Origin: Amycolatopsis rubida | Lineage (GTDB): Bacteria > Actinomycetota > Actinomycetes > Mycobacteriales > Pseudonocardiaceae | Length of the DNA: 64,000 nucleotides | NCBI RefSeq assembly: GCF_900115345.1 | Contig: NZ_FOWC01000001.1 | Location: 868,001-932,000, forward strand | Direction of reading: 5' to 3' | Part shown: one piece after another, positions 33,969-45,722 of the stretch | How the letters are laid out: each line of letters opens with the position of its first letter | How positions within the stretch are numbered: position 1 is the stretch's first letter | Program-made: the position numbers and the translations under genes | Notes under the pieces: model-generated | The model's database searches: none | The model's input: the letters and a program-made list of their open reading frames with translations, nothing else | Told to the model about the DNA's origin: nothing

Positions 33969-34679
33969 ATGACGTCGGATTCCGCTCAGCCCGGGGAGGT
34001 CGCGGACGTGCTCACGCCCGAGCAGTACCTGCAGGTGGTCGCCGAACGCGTGGTGCGCAGTGGCGGCAGGCTCAACACCGTCCAGATCGGACCGGTGACG
34101 TGCGCGGTCGGCCTGTTCGCCGAGTCGATCATGCTGTCCACGATGAACTACTGCGTGGTCGCGGGCGCCTGTTCCGACGTCGACGCGGCGACCCTGCGGC
34201 AGTTCACCGGCATGGCCACCCAGCACGCCCGCGCCAACGTGCAGGGCACGATCGGCTGGACCGCCGCGTCGGTGGTGATCTGCGGGCTCGTCGGCCGCGT
34301 GCACCCGGACGCCGCGCAGCTGGCGAGCGCGAAGACGAGCAACCAGTTCGGCGGCGAAACCCGGATGGTCGCGGTGGATCCGCACGCGGGCATGACCTAC
34401 GCGTTCACCGGCGGGAAGCTCTGGGGCGCGGCGATGCACGGCGCGATCAACGCGAAGCTGACGTTCTGTTTCCCGCAGCCGGGCGAGGCTCTCCAGCAGG
34501 TGCAGTGGCAGCAGCAACAGGCCGCCTACGGGCAGCCCCCGCAATCGGGTCCCGGCGGGTTCCCTGGACAGATTCCGTCCGGGCCGATGCCGCGGACTTC
34601 TCCTCCGCCCGCCGCCGGACCGGCCGGGCCGCGGCCGCCGCATTACCCGCCGCCGGGCCAACCGCCGTACGGTCGGTGA
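33969..34679 (+). CDS. uncharacterised conserved protein with Pro/Gln-rich tail
   Basis: A 236-residue protein not recognised. Residues about 15-170 form a globular domain with hydrophobic strands (TVQIGPVTCAVGLFAESIML, GTIGWTAASVVICGLVG); the last 65 residues are Gln/Pro/Gly-rich and disordered. No signal peptide is present. ATG 33969 follows GAAGGCGG; pdxH starts one base after the stop, so the two are in one operon. Role unknown. Confidence 0.45.
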   Translation: MTSDSAQPGEVADVLTPEQYLQVVAERVVRSGGRLNTVQIGPVTCAVGLFAESIMLSTMNYCVVAGACSDVDAATLRQFTGMATQHARANVQGTIGWTAASVVICGLVGRVHPDAAQLASAKTSNQFGGETRMVAVDPHAGMTYAFTGGKLWGAAMHGAINAKLTFCFPQPGEALQQVQWQQQQAAYGQPPQSGPGGFPGQIPSGPMPRTSPPPAAGPAGPRPPHYPPPGQPPYGR

Positions 34680-34680
34680 C

Positions 34681-35319
34681 ATGGTTTCGTTGCGCGGCTG
34701 GCAGTCGTTTCCCGAACAGCTTCCGGAATTCGACCCGGACCACACCCCGGAAACGCCCGAAGAGCTGTTCCTCGCCTGGCTGACCGAAGCGGGCGAGCAC
34801 GTGCTGGCCCCGCACGCCGTCACTCTGTCCACAGTGGACGCTGACGGGGCTCCGGACGCTCGCGTGGTGATCCTGAAGAACGTCGGCGAGGACGGCTGGG
34901 CGGTCGCGACCAGTTCGGAAAGCCCGAAGGGCCAGCAGCTGGCGGCGAACCCGCGCGCGGCGTTGACGTTCTTCTGGCCCGGCCGCGGACGTCAGGTCCG
35001 GGTGCGCGGTTTGGTGGTCCCGGCCGCGCCCGAGGTGTCCGCCGACGACTTCCTCGCTCGGCCGCCGGCGTCGCGCGCCGAGGCGTACGTCGGACATCAG
35101 TCGGAGGTGCTCTCCGATCCGGCGAAGCTCGTCGAAGCGGCCGCGGCGGCCGCGGATTGGGTAGCGGAGAACCCGGACGTGGCACCGGAAACGTGGACGC
35201 GCTACCTGATCCAGCCGGAATCGGTGGAGTTCTGGCAGGCCTCGCACGACCGGCAACACCTCCGGGTCCGCTACCGCCGCGACCCCGCAGGCTGGGTCCG
35301 CGAACGCCTCTGGCCCTAA
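34681..35319 (+). CDS. pdxH: pyridoxamine 5'-phosphate oxidase
   Basis: An FMN-dependent enzyme that oxidises pyridoxine or pyridoxamine phosphate to pyridoxal phosphate. At 212 residues it shows DARVVILKNVGEDGWAVAT, SPKGQQLAANPRAALTFFWP and the C-terminal signature VEFWQASHDRQHLRVRYRR ending RLWP, all PdxH hallmarks. It lies one base after the gene upstream. Together they form a small operon convergent with the terpene-cyclase-like gene, which overlaps its stop by four bases. Confidence 0.9.
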   Translation: MVSLRGWQSFPEQLPEFDPDHTPETPEELFLAWLTEAGEHVLAPHAVTLSTVDADGAPDARVVILKNVGEDGWAVATSSESPKGQQLAANPRAALTFFWPGRGRQVRVRGLVVPAAPEVSADDFLARPPASRAEAYVGHQSEVLSDPAKLVEAAAAAADWVAENPDVAPETWTRYLIQPESVEFWQASHDRQHLRVRYRRDPAGWVRERLWP

Positions 35320-36200
35320 AGCCGGGCGTTGGCGCGCAGCTTGGAGATCGCGCCGACGGTGACGTAACCACGCCAGTCCAGCGCGGCCGCCGGGGAGAAA
35401 CTGGCGAAGTCGACCGTCCAGCCGCCGTCGGGCTGCTGGCCCTGTTCCAGCCGGGTCAGATCCGCTTCGATCGCCGCCGCGGTGAACAGCCGCCGCGACG
35501 GGCCGGGCACCGGGCTGAAGTCCAGCGGACGCAGCACCTCGCCCTCGGAACCGCCCTGCACCGGGACGATTCCGCTCTCCGGCAAGAACTTCCCGAGCTT
35601 CGTCAGGAGTTCGTCCGCTTCCGGATACCGGTCGCGGGAGGCATCGAGCAGATGGATCGCGAAGCTCAGCTCGATGGCGTGCGGCATCTCTTCGAGGTCC
35701 CGGATCGCCCGCAGGGACGTCTCGGTCGCCCGCGCGAGCCACGGATGTGCCGCGACGGCCGGATCGTGCTCGGCGACCCGCCACGCCGCGGACGTGACGA
35801 ACGCGGTGCTCTGCAAGGAGAACGCCGCCGGATCGGCTCCGGTCCAAAAGGGAGCGCACGCGGTCGGGTCGGCGACCGGGAACGCGAACGGCAGCCCACC
35901 GTCCGGGAACGACACCGATTCCAGCCAGTCGCACAACTGCACCGCGTGCGGCGTGGTCACCGGCGCGAGGTCGGCGAACATCTCGAACGCGTGCAGCGCG
36001 CCGCCCGGCTGGCTTTCCGGCGCACGCAGGTCCGGTTCCAGGCCCCAGCCGTAGCCGCCGTCCGGATTCCGGTAGGCCGCGACCGCCGCGAGCACCTCCT
36101 CGGCCCGCCCGTTTCCGTTCAGCAGCTCGAACCGCCGCTGGTCCAGCAACCTGCCGTGCCCGGCGAGGAACGGGGCGACGGCCTCCCATTTCACAGTCAC
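35316..36200 (-). CDS. prenyltransferase/squalene-cyclase-like alpha-toroid protein
   Basis: A 294-residue protein whose repeats (YRNPDGGYGWGLEPDL, FPDGGLPFAFPV, QGQQPDGGWTVDFASFSP) carry the QW/DGG pattern of terpenoid-cyclase/prenyltransferase toroid folds. The acidic catalytic motif of true cyclases is not evident, so it may be a binding protein. GTG 36200 (or 36194) fits the homologous start TVKWEAVAPFLAGHGRLLDQ. It is divergent to an AraC regulator. Confidence 0.6.
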   Translation of the reverse strand: MTVKWEAVAPFLAGHGRLLDQRRFELLNGNGRAEEVLAAVAAYRNPDGGYGWGLEPDLRAPESQPGGALHAFEMFADLAPVTTPHAVQLCDWLESVSFPDGGLPFAFPVADPTACAPFWTGADPAAFSLQSTAFVTSAAWRVAEHDPAVAAHPWLARATETSLRAIRDLEEMPHAIELSFAIHLLDASRDRYPEADELLTKLGKFLPESGIVPVQGGSEGEVLRPLDFSPVPGPSRRLFTAAAIEADLTRLEQGQQPDGGWTVDFASFSPAAALDWRGYVTVGAISKLRANARL

Positions 36201-36307
36201 CCGGAAACGGTCGCACGAGCCCGGCGCGAGGGTCTTGAACGAATCGGCCACCAGCACGAAAGAGCGGATTACTGGGGCTGGAGCGATCTCCGTGGCACGA
36301 TTCGGAA

Positions 36308-36751
36308 GTGACCAGCAAACCGGACGACGCGCAGCGATGGGCCGATCTCGCACGGTTGCGCCGGGTGCGCGACCGGATCGACCGCGAATACGCGCGTCCC
36401 CTGGATGTCGAGGCGCTCGCGCGGAGCGTCAACGTGTCCGCCGGGCACCTGAGCCGGCAGTTCCGCGCCGCTTACGGAGAGTCGCCGTATTCGTATCTGA
36501 TGACCCGTCGCATCGAACGCGCGATGGCGTTGCTGCGCCGAGGCGACCTGAGCGTCACCGAGGTGTGTTTCGAGGTCGGGTTCTCGTCGCTGGGGACGTT
36601 CAGTACGCGCTTCACCGAGCTGGTCGGAAAGCCGCCAAGCGTTTACCGCCAGGAGGAGACCGGGGCGACCGAGGGCATGGCGCCGTGCGTCGCGAAACAG
36701 GTCACCCGACCGATCAGGAATCGAGAAGCACCCCGTTCGGCGCGAACCTAG
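36308..36751 (+). CDS. AraC-family transcriptional regulator (short form)
   Basis: A 147-residue regulator consisting of the AraC double helix-turn-helix with no sensory domain. Visible motifs are LARSVNVSAGHLSRQFRAAY and VCFEVGFSSLGTFSTRFTEL, with GKPPSVYR closing the family signature. A start at GTG 36308 fits. The VOC gene follows 10 bp on and the UvrA-like gene 40 bp after that, so this is the head of a three-gene unit and probably its regulator. Confidence 0.85.
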   Translation: MTSKPDDAQRWADLARLRRVRDRIDREYARPLDVEALARSVNVSAGHLSRQFRAAYGESPYSYLMTRRIERAMALLRRGDLSVTEVCFEVGFSSLGTFSTRFTELVGKPPSVYRQEETGATEGMAPCVAKQVTRPIRNREAPRSART

Positions 36752-36761
36752 TGTGACCGGC

Positions 36762-37172
36762 ATGGAGATGACCATTCACGCGAGCTTCCTCCCGCACACC
36801 GATCCGGAAGCGACGCTGACTTTCTACCGTGACGTCCTCGGCTTCGAGGTGCGCAACAACGTCAAATACGGGGACCTGGCCTGGATTACCGTCGGCCCGC
36901 CCGGACAGCCGGACACCTCGCTCGTGCTGCAGCCGGTCGCCGCGTTCCCCGGCATCACCGACGACGAACGCCGGATGATCACCGAAATGATGGCCAAGGG
37001 CACCTACGCCGCGCTGAACCTGGCCACGAAGGACGTCGACGCGACCTTCAACCGGTTGCAGGCCAGCGACGTCGAGGTCGTGCAGGAGCCCACCGACCAG
37101 CCCTACGGCCTGCGGGACTGCTCGTTCCGCGACCCGGCCGGGAACCTGATCCGCATCCAGCAAGCGAGCTGA
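36762..37172 (+). CDS. VOC (glyoxalase/bleomycin-resistance) family protein
   Basis: A 136-residue protein of the vicinal-oxygen-chelate fold: opening beta strand ASFLPHTDPEATLTFYRDVL, central GDLAWITVGPPGQPDTSLVL and closing YGLRDCSFRDPAGNLIRI, where Asp/Glu residues may bind metal. These small proteins often detoxify or sequester antibiotics. ATG 36762 is chosen over ATG 36768. The gene lies between an AraC regulator and a UvrA-like gene. Confidence 0.8.
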   Translation: MEMTIHASFLPHTDPEATLTFYRDVLGFEVRNNVKYGDLAWITVGPPGQPDTSLVLQPVAAFPGITDDERRMITEMMAKGTYAALNLATKDVDATFNRLQASDVEVVQEPTDQPYGLRDCSFRDPAGNLIRIQQAS

Positions 37173-37212
37173 AGAAGTCCGAGCCGGACCGCCGGGGAAA
37201 CTGGGAGAGACG

Positions 37213-39593
<2,381 letters not shown>

Positions 39594-39597
<4 letters not shown>

Positions 39598-41003
39598 TCG
39601 AGGGGCGGCCGCCGGTCGGTCCAGGGCAGCGCCTGCTCCAGAGTGCGGGAGACCTGCAGCAGCAGGTCCTCCCGCCAGGGCGCGGCGACCAGCTGGACGC
39701 CGACCGGCAGGCCGCTGGCCTCGTCGTGGTGCAGCGGGAGGGAGATCGCCGGCTGGCCGGTCACGTTGAACAGCGACGTGAAGACGCCCATCGGGTACGC
39801 GGCCACCACCGGATTTCCGCTCGCTCGCCACCCGCCGACCTTCGGCGGGAGACACGCCATGGTCGGCGTGACCAGCAGGTCGAAACTGTCGACGAAGGCT
39901 TCGGCAATGCGGCGGGAGAACACCTGGGTCTGGTGCACACTTTCCGCGTAAGTCCAGGAATCAACCGACTTCGCGGCTTCGCGCTGTGCCCGGTTGTGCG
40001 GTTCGATGCGATCCGGATCGACCACCGGGACGCCTGCGCTGGCGACGCTCCAGACCTTCAGGAACGTCGAGAGCAGCTCCTCGGACTTCGGCAGCGGAAG
40101 CGGTTTGTCGACGATCTGGTGTCCGGCTTCTTCGAGCGCGCGGAGGGTTTCGCCGACCGCGGTCAGGCAAGCCGGGTCAACGGTGATGCCGTCGATCAGC
40201 GAGGTCGTGAGGACGCCGATCCGCAGGCCGGACGGCGCTTCGACGGCCAGTGCGTCGGCAAGCGACCGCGTGGGCGTCGGCTGTGACCACCACGCGCCCG
40301 GGTCGTGTCGTGTGAGGACGTCCAGGGCGGCCGCGGTGTCGGTCAGCGTCCGGCTGAGGACACCGCTGGTCGCGAAGCCCTCGACCTCCACCACGGCGTT
40401 CGTGACCAGGCCGCGGGTCGGCTTCAGCCCGACGAGACCGGTGCACGAAGCCGGGATGCGGATCGATCCGCCGCCGTCCTCCGCGTGCGCGACCGGGGCC
40501 ATTCCGGCGATGACGGCGACCCCCGCGCCGCTCGATGACCCGCCCGGCGTGCGGTCCGGATCCCACGGGTTGCGCGAGATGCCCTGCGCCTCGCTCTCAG
40601 TGAAGGAAACCGCGCCGAACTCCGATGTCGTGGTCTTGCCGAGCGGGAGGAAGCCCGCATCAGCGAACCGCCGCACGATCGGGTCGGACTTCGGCTGCGG
40701 GGAACGGTCGGTGGCCAGCGAGCCGTACGTGGTCGGCCAGCCTTGCACGTGGACGAGGTCCTTGACCGGCAGCGGAACCCCGTGGAACGGCGGCAGGTCC
40801 TCCGGCGCGCACCGCACCACAGCGTCCGCGGCGGCTTTCGCGGCGGCGCGGACCTCGTCGTCGGCGCGGAAGCAGAAGGCGTTGAACTTCGGATCCAGCT
40901 CGGCGATGCGGTCGAGGTAGCAGTCGGCGACCTCGACCGGGCTCACCTCCTTCGCGCGGATGGCGGCGGCGATTTCGACGGCGGAGCTGAACGGATTGAC
41001 CAT
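39594..41003 (-). CDS. amidase-signature hydrolase
   Basis: A 469-residue amidase of the Ser-cisSer-Lys class. The catalytic Lys lies in PLPVKDLVHVQGW, the Ser pair in GGSSSGAGVAV and GGGSIRIPAS. Normal length for the family; candidates include general amidases and enzymes acting on amino-acid amides. It starts at ATG 41003 and faces away from an AraC regulator across 97 bp. The 3' end overlaps the UvrA-like gene by four bases, tail to tail. Confidence 0.88.
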
Positions 41004-41100
41004 GACCGATCCCCTTTCCGGTTCCCGTTCAACCTGGTCGGACCGGTGGTCGGCGGTCTTGGAGAAATGTCGCGCTGCCGGATTTGGCTACGCTGGCGGC

Positions 41101-41919
41101 ATGCGACCAGCCGAGTGGGCTCGCGACGGGGCAGCGGTCTGGGGTATCGCCGTGCCGTCCCGGCCGCTCCGGCTGCCCGGGGTGCAGATGGCCGGATTCG
41201 TCGGCGACACCGTTGATCTGATCGACTTGACGGTGGTCCCGTACCCGGCGGTCACGCTGTTCGTCAATCTCCGCGAAGGGCTGTTCGTCAACGGGGTAGC
41301 GCGAGACAGCGCCGTCACCGGCATCGCACCGCGAGAGATGCGCGTGCGCGGGCAGAACATCGAATGCGTGCAGGTCCGGCTGTCCCCCGAGGTCGCGCAC
41401 GCGGTGCTCGGGACGGATCTGACCGGCGAGATCGCCCCTCTTGAGGACGTCTGGCCTGCTGGGCTGCCTGACCGGCTGCGCGCACTCGACTCCTGGAACG
41501 ACCGGTTCGCGCTGGTAGAAGCCACGCTGGGCAAGCGGTATGCGGCCGGGCGCATGGTCGATCCGGAAGTCGCCTTCGCCTGGCAGCGGATGCACGCGCA
41601 TCACGGTCAGGTGCGGATCGAGCAGCTGGCCGACGAGACCGGATGGAGCCGGAAACGCCTGTGGTCCCGGTTCCGCGGCCAGCTCGGGCTCAGCCCGAAA
41701 CGCGCCGCGCAGCTGGTCCGGTTCGACCACGCGGTGCACCGGCTCGCCGCGGGGGAAAGCCCGGCTTCGGTGGCGGCCGAGAGCGGATATGTCGACCAGT
41801 CGCACCTGCACCACGAGATCAAAGCCTTCGCCGGAGTCACCCCCGCCGCCGCCGCGAACGCACCGTGGCTCGCGGTCGACGAGGTCGCCTGGTCTCGCCC
41901 CCACCGCGCGACCGGGTGA
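41101..41919 (+). CDS. AraC-family regulator with N-terminal sensor domain
   Basis: A 272-residue regulator: an N-terminal beta-rich domain of about 160 residues (VWGIAVPSRPLRLPGVQMAG) followed by an AraC helix-turn-helix region with IEQLADETGWSRKRLWSRFR and SVAAESGYVDQSHLHHEIKA. ATG 41101 (MRPAEWARDG) is chosen over the upstream in-frame starts because homology-like sequence begins there and it clears the amidase promoter region. It is divergent to the amidase and probably regulates it. Confidence 0.85.
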   Translation: MRPAEWARDGAAVWGIAVPSRPLRLPGVQMAGFVGDTVDLIDLTVVPYPAVTLFVNLREGLFVNGVARDSAVTGIAPREMRVRGQNIECVQVRLSPEVAHAVLGTDLTGEIAPLEDVWPAGLPDRLRALDSWNDRFALVEATLGKRYAAGRMVDPEVAFAWQRMHAHHGQVRIEQLADETGWSRKRLWSRFRGQLGLSPKRAAQLVRFDHAVHRLAAGESPASVAAESGYVDQSHLHHEIKAFAGVTPAAAANAPWLAVDEVAWSRPHRATG

Positions 41920-41940
41920 TCGCACCGGCATGATCCCGGA

Positions 41941-43140
41941 GTGACTTCCATCCGGCCCCCCGCTGTCGTGCTGCGCCGGTGGCTAGACGACGTCGGCACC
42001 CGCCGACCGGCGGTGTTCGCGCTGGTCGGTGCCTCGGTGGCGGCGGCAGCGGCGATTCTGTGGCTCGTCTGCACGATGTGGCCGCTCGATCTGGAGATCT
42101 ACCGGTCCGGCGCGCGGGCGCTGGCCCAGGGCGAGGACGTCTACGGCCCGCTCCCGCCGACCCGCGCCGGGCTGATCCTGCCCTTCATCTACCCGCCGTT
42201 CGCGGCCGTCCTGTTCCTGATCTTCGCCGCGATGCCGTTGCCGTTGGGCGCGATGCTGATGCTCGCCGTGTCCCTGACGTGCCTGTGCGGGACGGTCTAC
42301 GTCGTGGTCCGGCCGCATGCCGGGCGGCGGACCGCGGTGTTGGCCGCACTGCTGATCGGTGCCGGTTCGCTGGCCTTCGAACCGGTCCGCGAGACGTTGT
42401 GGTTCGGGCAGATCAACCTGCTGCTGATGGCACTCGTGGTGATCGACTGCCTCGGCCCCCGGACGCGGCTGCCCCGCGGCGTCCTGCTGGGCCTCGCCGC
42501 CGCCGTGAAGATCACCCCGGCCGGGTTCCTGCTGTTCTTCCTGCTGAAAAAGGACTTCCGCGCGGCACTGACCACGATGGTCACCTTCGTGCTGGCCGGC
42601 GCTGCCGGGTTCGTGATCGCTCCGGAAGCGTCGATGAAGTACTGGTTCGGCGGCGGATTGACCGGTGCGTCCGGGATGAGCGGATCGATTTTCGCGACGA
42701 ACCAGACCATCCAGGGCGCGGTGCACCGGTTCGGACTCACCGACGCGCCGACGCTGATCCTGGTCGCGGTACTGACCCTGGCCGCGCTCGCGCTGACCGT
42801 TCCCGCGATGCTGCGCGCCGACCCGCCGATGGCGTTCCTGCTCAACGCGACGGCGATTCTGGTGTGTTCGCCGATTTCGTGGTCGCACCACTGGGTGTGG
42901 ATCGTGCCCGCGATCGTGCTGTTCGCCGCTCGCGCGCACACCCGGAACGCCGTCGCCGGATTGGCTGCCGTGGCGGCGATTTTCGTGATCGCGCCGCATT
43001 CGTGGCTGCCGAAGAACGGCTATCTGGAGCTGTCCTGGGGTCCGGTCGAGCACGTGATCGGCAACAGCTACTTGCTGCTGGCGCTGGGTTTTCTGGGCTG
43101 GCAGTGCTACTCGACGCGCCGTCACACCGCCGCGGTCTGA
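41941..43140 (+). CDS. GT87-family (DUF2029) membrane glycosyltransferase
   Basis: A 399-residue polytopic membrane protein with about ten helices. DUF2029 signs include an acidic first exterior loop LDLEIYRSGARALAQGEDVY, FIYPPFAAVLF and HHWVWIVPAIVLF. Members use polyprenyl-phospho-mannose or -arabinose to build wall polysaccharides and PIMs (PimE-like). It starts at GTG 41941, 21 bp after the AraC gene. Its 3' end overlaps the decayed helicase by 19 bases, tail to tail. Confidence 0.8.
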   Translation: MTSIRPPAVVLRRWLDDVGTRRPAVFALVGASVAAAAAILWLVCTMWPLDLEIYRSGARALAQGEDVYGPLPPTRAGLILPFIYPPFAAVLFLIFAAMPLPLGAMLMLAVSLTCLCGTVYVVVRPHAGRRTAVLAALLIGAGSLAFEPVRETLWFGQINLLLMALVVIDCLGPRTRLPRGVLLGLAAAVKITPAGFLLFFLLKKDFRAALTTMVTFVLAGAAGFVIAPEASMKYWFGGGLTGASGMSGSIFATNQTIQGAVHRFGLTDAPTLILVAVLTLAALALTVPAMLRADPPMAFLLNATAILVCSPISWSHHWVWIVPAIVLFAARAHTRNAVAGLAAVAAIFVIAPHSWLPKNGYLELSWGPVEHVIGNSYLLLALGFLGWQCYSTRRHTAAV

Positions 43141-44210
43141 GCCAGCAACGCGTCTGCGTGGAGTACGTGCAATGCGCTGACCGCTCGGGTGAGCGCGACG
43201 TACAACCGTTGCAGCCCACGCTCCTCCGCCGCCACGCTGCGCGCCGGTTCGACCACCAGGACCGTGTCGTACTCCAGCCCCTTCGCCAAACTCACCGGCA
43301 CCAGCGTGATCCGGGCCGCCTGGTCCAGCCCGCGCTCGGCAAGGGCCCGGCTCGCTTCGGGGATATCCGCGGCCAGCAGCCCGATCGATCCCTCTTGGCT
43401 GAGCGCTTCCCCGCAAGCATCGACCGTCTCGTCCGTTTCGCTCAGGTGCAAGGCATCCGCGGAATGCCGGAACGACGTGGGACTCCGCAGCTCCGGCGCG
43501 ATCTGCGGGCACAGCCGGGCAGCGAAGTCCAGGACATCCGCCGGAACGCGGTAGCCGTGCGTGAATTCTTCGATCCGCCCGCCGGTCCGGTCAAGGTGGG
43601 TCAGCACTGTCGGCCAATCGCGGACCGCGGACGGACTGGTCGCCTGTGCGACGTCGCCGAGAACCGTGCACGCACCAGCCAACCTGCGCGCGATCGCCCG
43701 CAGATGCATCGGGCTGAGGTCGTGGGCCTCGTCGACCACGACGTGCCCGAGCTTCACCGGCCGTTCGATCAGCGCCGCGACCTCGTCCAGCAGCGCGAGA
43801 TCGAGTGTCGACCAGGTCATCGCCTTACGACTGCGCGGGCGCGGACGGATGAGCGCTTCCTGTTCCTCAGCAGTGAGAATCCCGTCGGCCGCTTCCGCGA
43901 GACACGCCTTCTCGGTCAGCAGGTCACAGACCAGCCGCGCAGGCTCGACGGCAGGCCACATGTCGCGGACCGCCTTGGTGATCGCGGCATTGCGACGAAG
44001 CTGACGCAGGGTCGCGCTAGTGCCCCCGGACCGCTCCATCTCGCGCAGCACCCGATGCACGAGCCGTTGGCCAGCAATTCGCGCCCAGCACTGTAATCCG
44101 CGCCGCGGCTGAGGATTTCTGTGAGTTCCTCGGCGATGTCCTCGGGATGCAACCGCCAGGTCCGGTGCTGGTACTTCACTTCGAGCGTCCGGTCGACCGG
44201 CTGGCTCGCC
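43122..44210 (-). pseudogene. HelD-like superfamily 1 helicase, C-terminal fragment with frameshift
   Basis: The C-terminal half of an ATP-dependent helicase of the UvrD/HelD group: VVVDEAHDLSPMHLRAIARR (motif II), TVLGDVAQATSP (motif III), VPVSLAKGLEYDTVLVVEP and YVALTRAVSALHVLH (motifs V/VI). A frameshift near 44070 splits EELTEILSRGADYSAGRELL from the rest. The N-terminal half with Walker A is missing; at about 44205 the sequence runs into a TetR fragment on the other strand. It cannot be a functional helicase. Confidence 0.75.
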
Positions 44211-44513
44211 GGACGCGATCACGTGCCACACCCTGCTGTACTCAACGCCTGCTTTGCTGGCCCGGCTTGCCGGGTACCTGCTGGAGAAGGAACAGCAACT
44301 GGTCGAAGAGCTACAGGCTTCGTGCGGGGTCTCGGACGAGTTCACCGCGCGACTGGTGGCTGCGCAGGTCCTCGGGGCGCAGCGGATCTTGGGGTTTCAC
44401 CATGCCCGGGAGACCGCGGCGGGCGAAGCGCTGATGAGACTCATCCGGAAGCGGTCGCTCGGGCGGGAGCGGCTTACCGGATGCTGCGGGAGGGGCTGTC
44501 CTCGGTGCTGTGA
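44206..44513 (+). pseudogene. TetR-family regulator, C-terminal fragment
   Basis: Reads CHTLLYSTPALLARLAGYLL, EKEQQLVEELQASCGVSDEF and LVAAQVLGAQRILGFHHARE, then shifts frame near 44440 to GAAYRMLREGLSSVL before the stop at 44511. This is the ligand-domain half of a TetR regulator with the helix-turn-helix lost. It meets the helicase fragment head-to-head at about 44205, consistent with one deletion that removed both N-termini. Confidence 0.65.
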
Positions 44514-44589
44514 CTCTGGTTCAGTTCACAGAACCTTGATTGGCTGAGGCACGAAAAGTGCCCGGCCCGCTCCCGCGTCTCGCGCCAGC

Positions 44590-45231
44590 TCAGTTCTGGT
44601 CCGGGCTGTCGACCGGCACGCCCTGGTACCCAGTCCCCCGGTCCTGCGCGTTCGGCGGGTCCACCGGAACCCCGTGGTAACCGGTGCCCTGGTCCGTGGG
44701 CGGGTCGATCGGCACGCCGTTGTATCCCGTGCCCTGTTCCTGCGGGTCCGGAGTGTTCTCGTCCTTGGGCGGGGTGGTGTGCAGCTTCAACCCGTCCTTC
44801 TCGCAGCGGATCTCGTGCGTGCCCTCCGCGCCGGTATCGGTCAGGCACTGCCAGCCCCGCACGGTCAGCATGTAGTTGGATCCGACGGCCTTGTCGATAT
44901 TGTCGAAGTATTCGGGAATAACGTTGAACGCTTCGGTGCATCCGACAGTACCGGCCTCGGTTGCGTCCGCGATCAAATCAACCTTGCGCGGTCCGACAGG
45001 CCCGCCGAGCGCACTGCAATTAACGTCCTCGGAACTGGCCCCGCCACCGCCGCTGCCGCCCTTTTTCACCGGCGTCTCCAGCTGCTGCACCTGGCTCTTC
45101 GCCGCGACGTTGACCGGGGCGGATTGGTTACTCGCCTGGGCTGCCGAATTCTGGCCAGAGCAGGCGGAAAGCAGTGCGACCGCACCGAGAGCCGCTCCGA
45201 CGGTGGCAAATTTGACAGTCTTCATGAGCAT
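44590..45231 (-). CDS. putative lipoprotein with C-terminal GTGYxGVP repeats
   Basis: A 213-residue predicted lipoprotein: signal with lipobox LLSAC (Cys24), Gln/Ser/Ala linker, a Gly/Ser patch, a central domain with four Cys (DVNCSALGGPVG, TVGCTEAF, GWQCLTDT, IRCEKDG), then three tandem repeats of QGTGYxGVPVDPP at the C-terminus. ATG 45231 follows AGGGGAG by eight bases; ATG 45225 is an alternative. Function unknown. The four Cys suggest disulfides outside the membrane. Confidence 0.6.
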   Translation of the reverse strand: MLMKTVKFATVGAALGAVALLSACSGQNSAAQASNQSAPVNVAAKSQVQQLETPVKKGGSGGGGASSEDVNCSALGGPVGPRKVDLIADATEAGTVGCTEAFNVIPEYFDNIDKAVGSNYMLTVRGWQCLTDTGAEGTHEIRCEKDGLKLHTTPPKDENTPDPQEQGTGYNGVPIDPPTDQGTGYHGVPVDPPNAQDRGTGYQGVPVDSPDQN

Positions 45232-45339
45232 TTCAATTCTCCCCTGACCAGCTCTTGGATTTCCCTTTGCCTCTAGAGACGCACACCGCCGGAGGGGGTT
45301 GCGAAGAAATTCCGCGGACTTGCCCGCGAAAGAACCTCG

Positions 45340-45634
45340 GCCCGACAACCGCACTGCGGGGTACCGTGGCGACGGCCCGTCCAGCAGCCGCAGTCCGCAC
45401 CTGCCGTCCAGCATCGCCGGTGCCGTGCTGGCTCCGCCGATCGACTGCCCGATCATCGCGATCCGCCGCCCGGGTTTGGACGAGCTTTCTCCAGTCCTGG
45501 AGCTGACAGGCAACGCATTCCGTCGTATGCCCGTCCGGGAAGGTGATCGCCGTCGATTCGTAGTTGTGCCCGCTCCGCCAATCGCGGCGCAGCCCGCACT
45601 GTTCCTGCCCCGAGCATCGCCGCGACGTTATCAC
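45340..45634 (-). pseudogene. alpha/beta hydrolase (PAF-acetylhydrolase-like) remnant
   Basis: NYESTAITFPDGHTTECVAC then DWRKLVQTRAAD appears in one frame, followed after a small deletion by RRIAMIGQSIGGASTAPAML in another frame. The latter is the nucleophile elbow of an alpha/beta hydrolase (G-x-S-x-G). N- and C-terminal parts are absent. It lies upstream of, and on the same strand as, the lipoprotein gene, and 88 bp after the end of the ABM-type gene. Confidence 0.6.
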
Positions 45635-45722
45635 GCGCGTCTCATGACTTCAGCTCGGAGCCACGCAGCACCCGGCAGCATCATCAGTCACCGGCACGAA
45701 CTCCGCGCCCAGCTGAGCAGAA

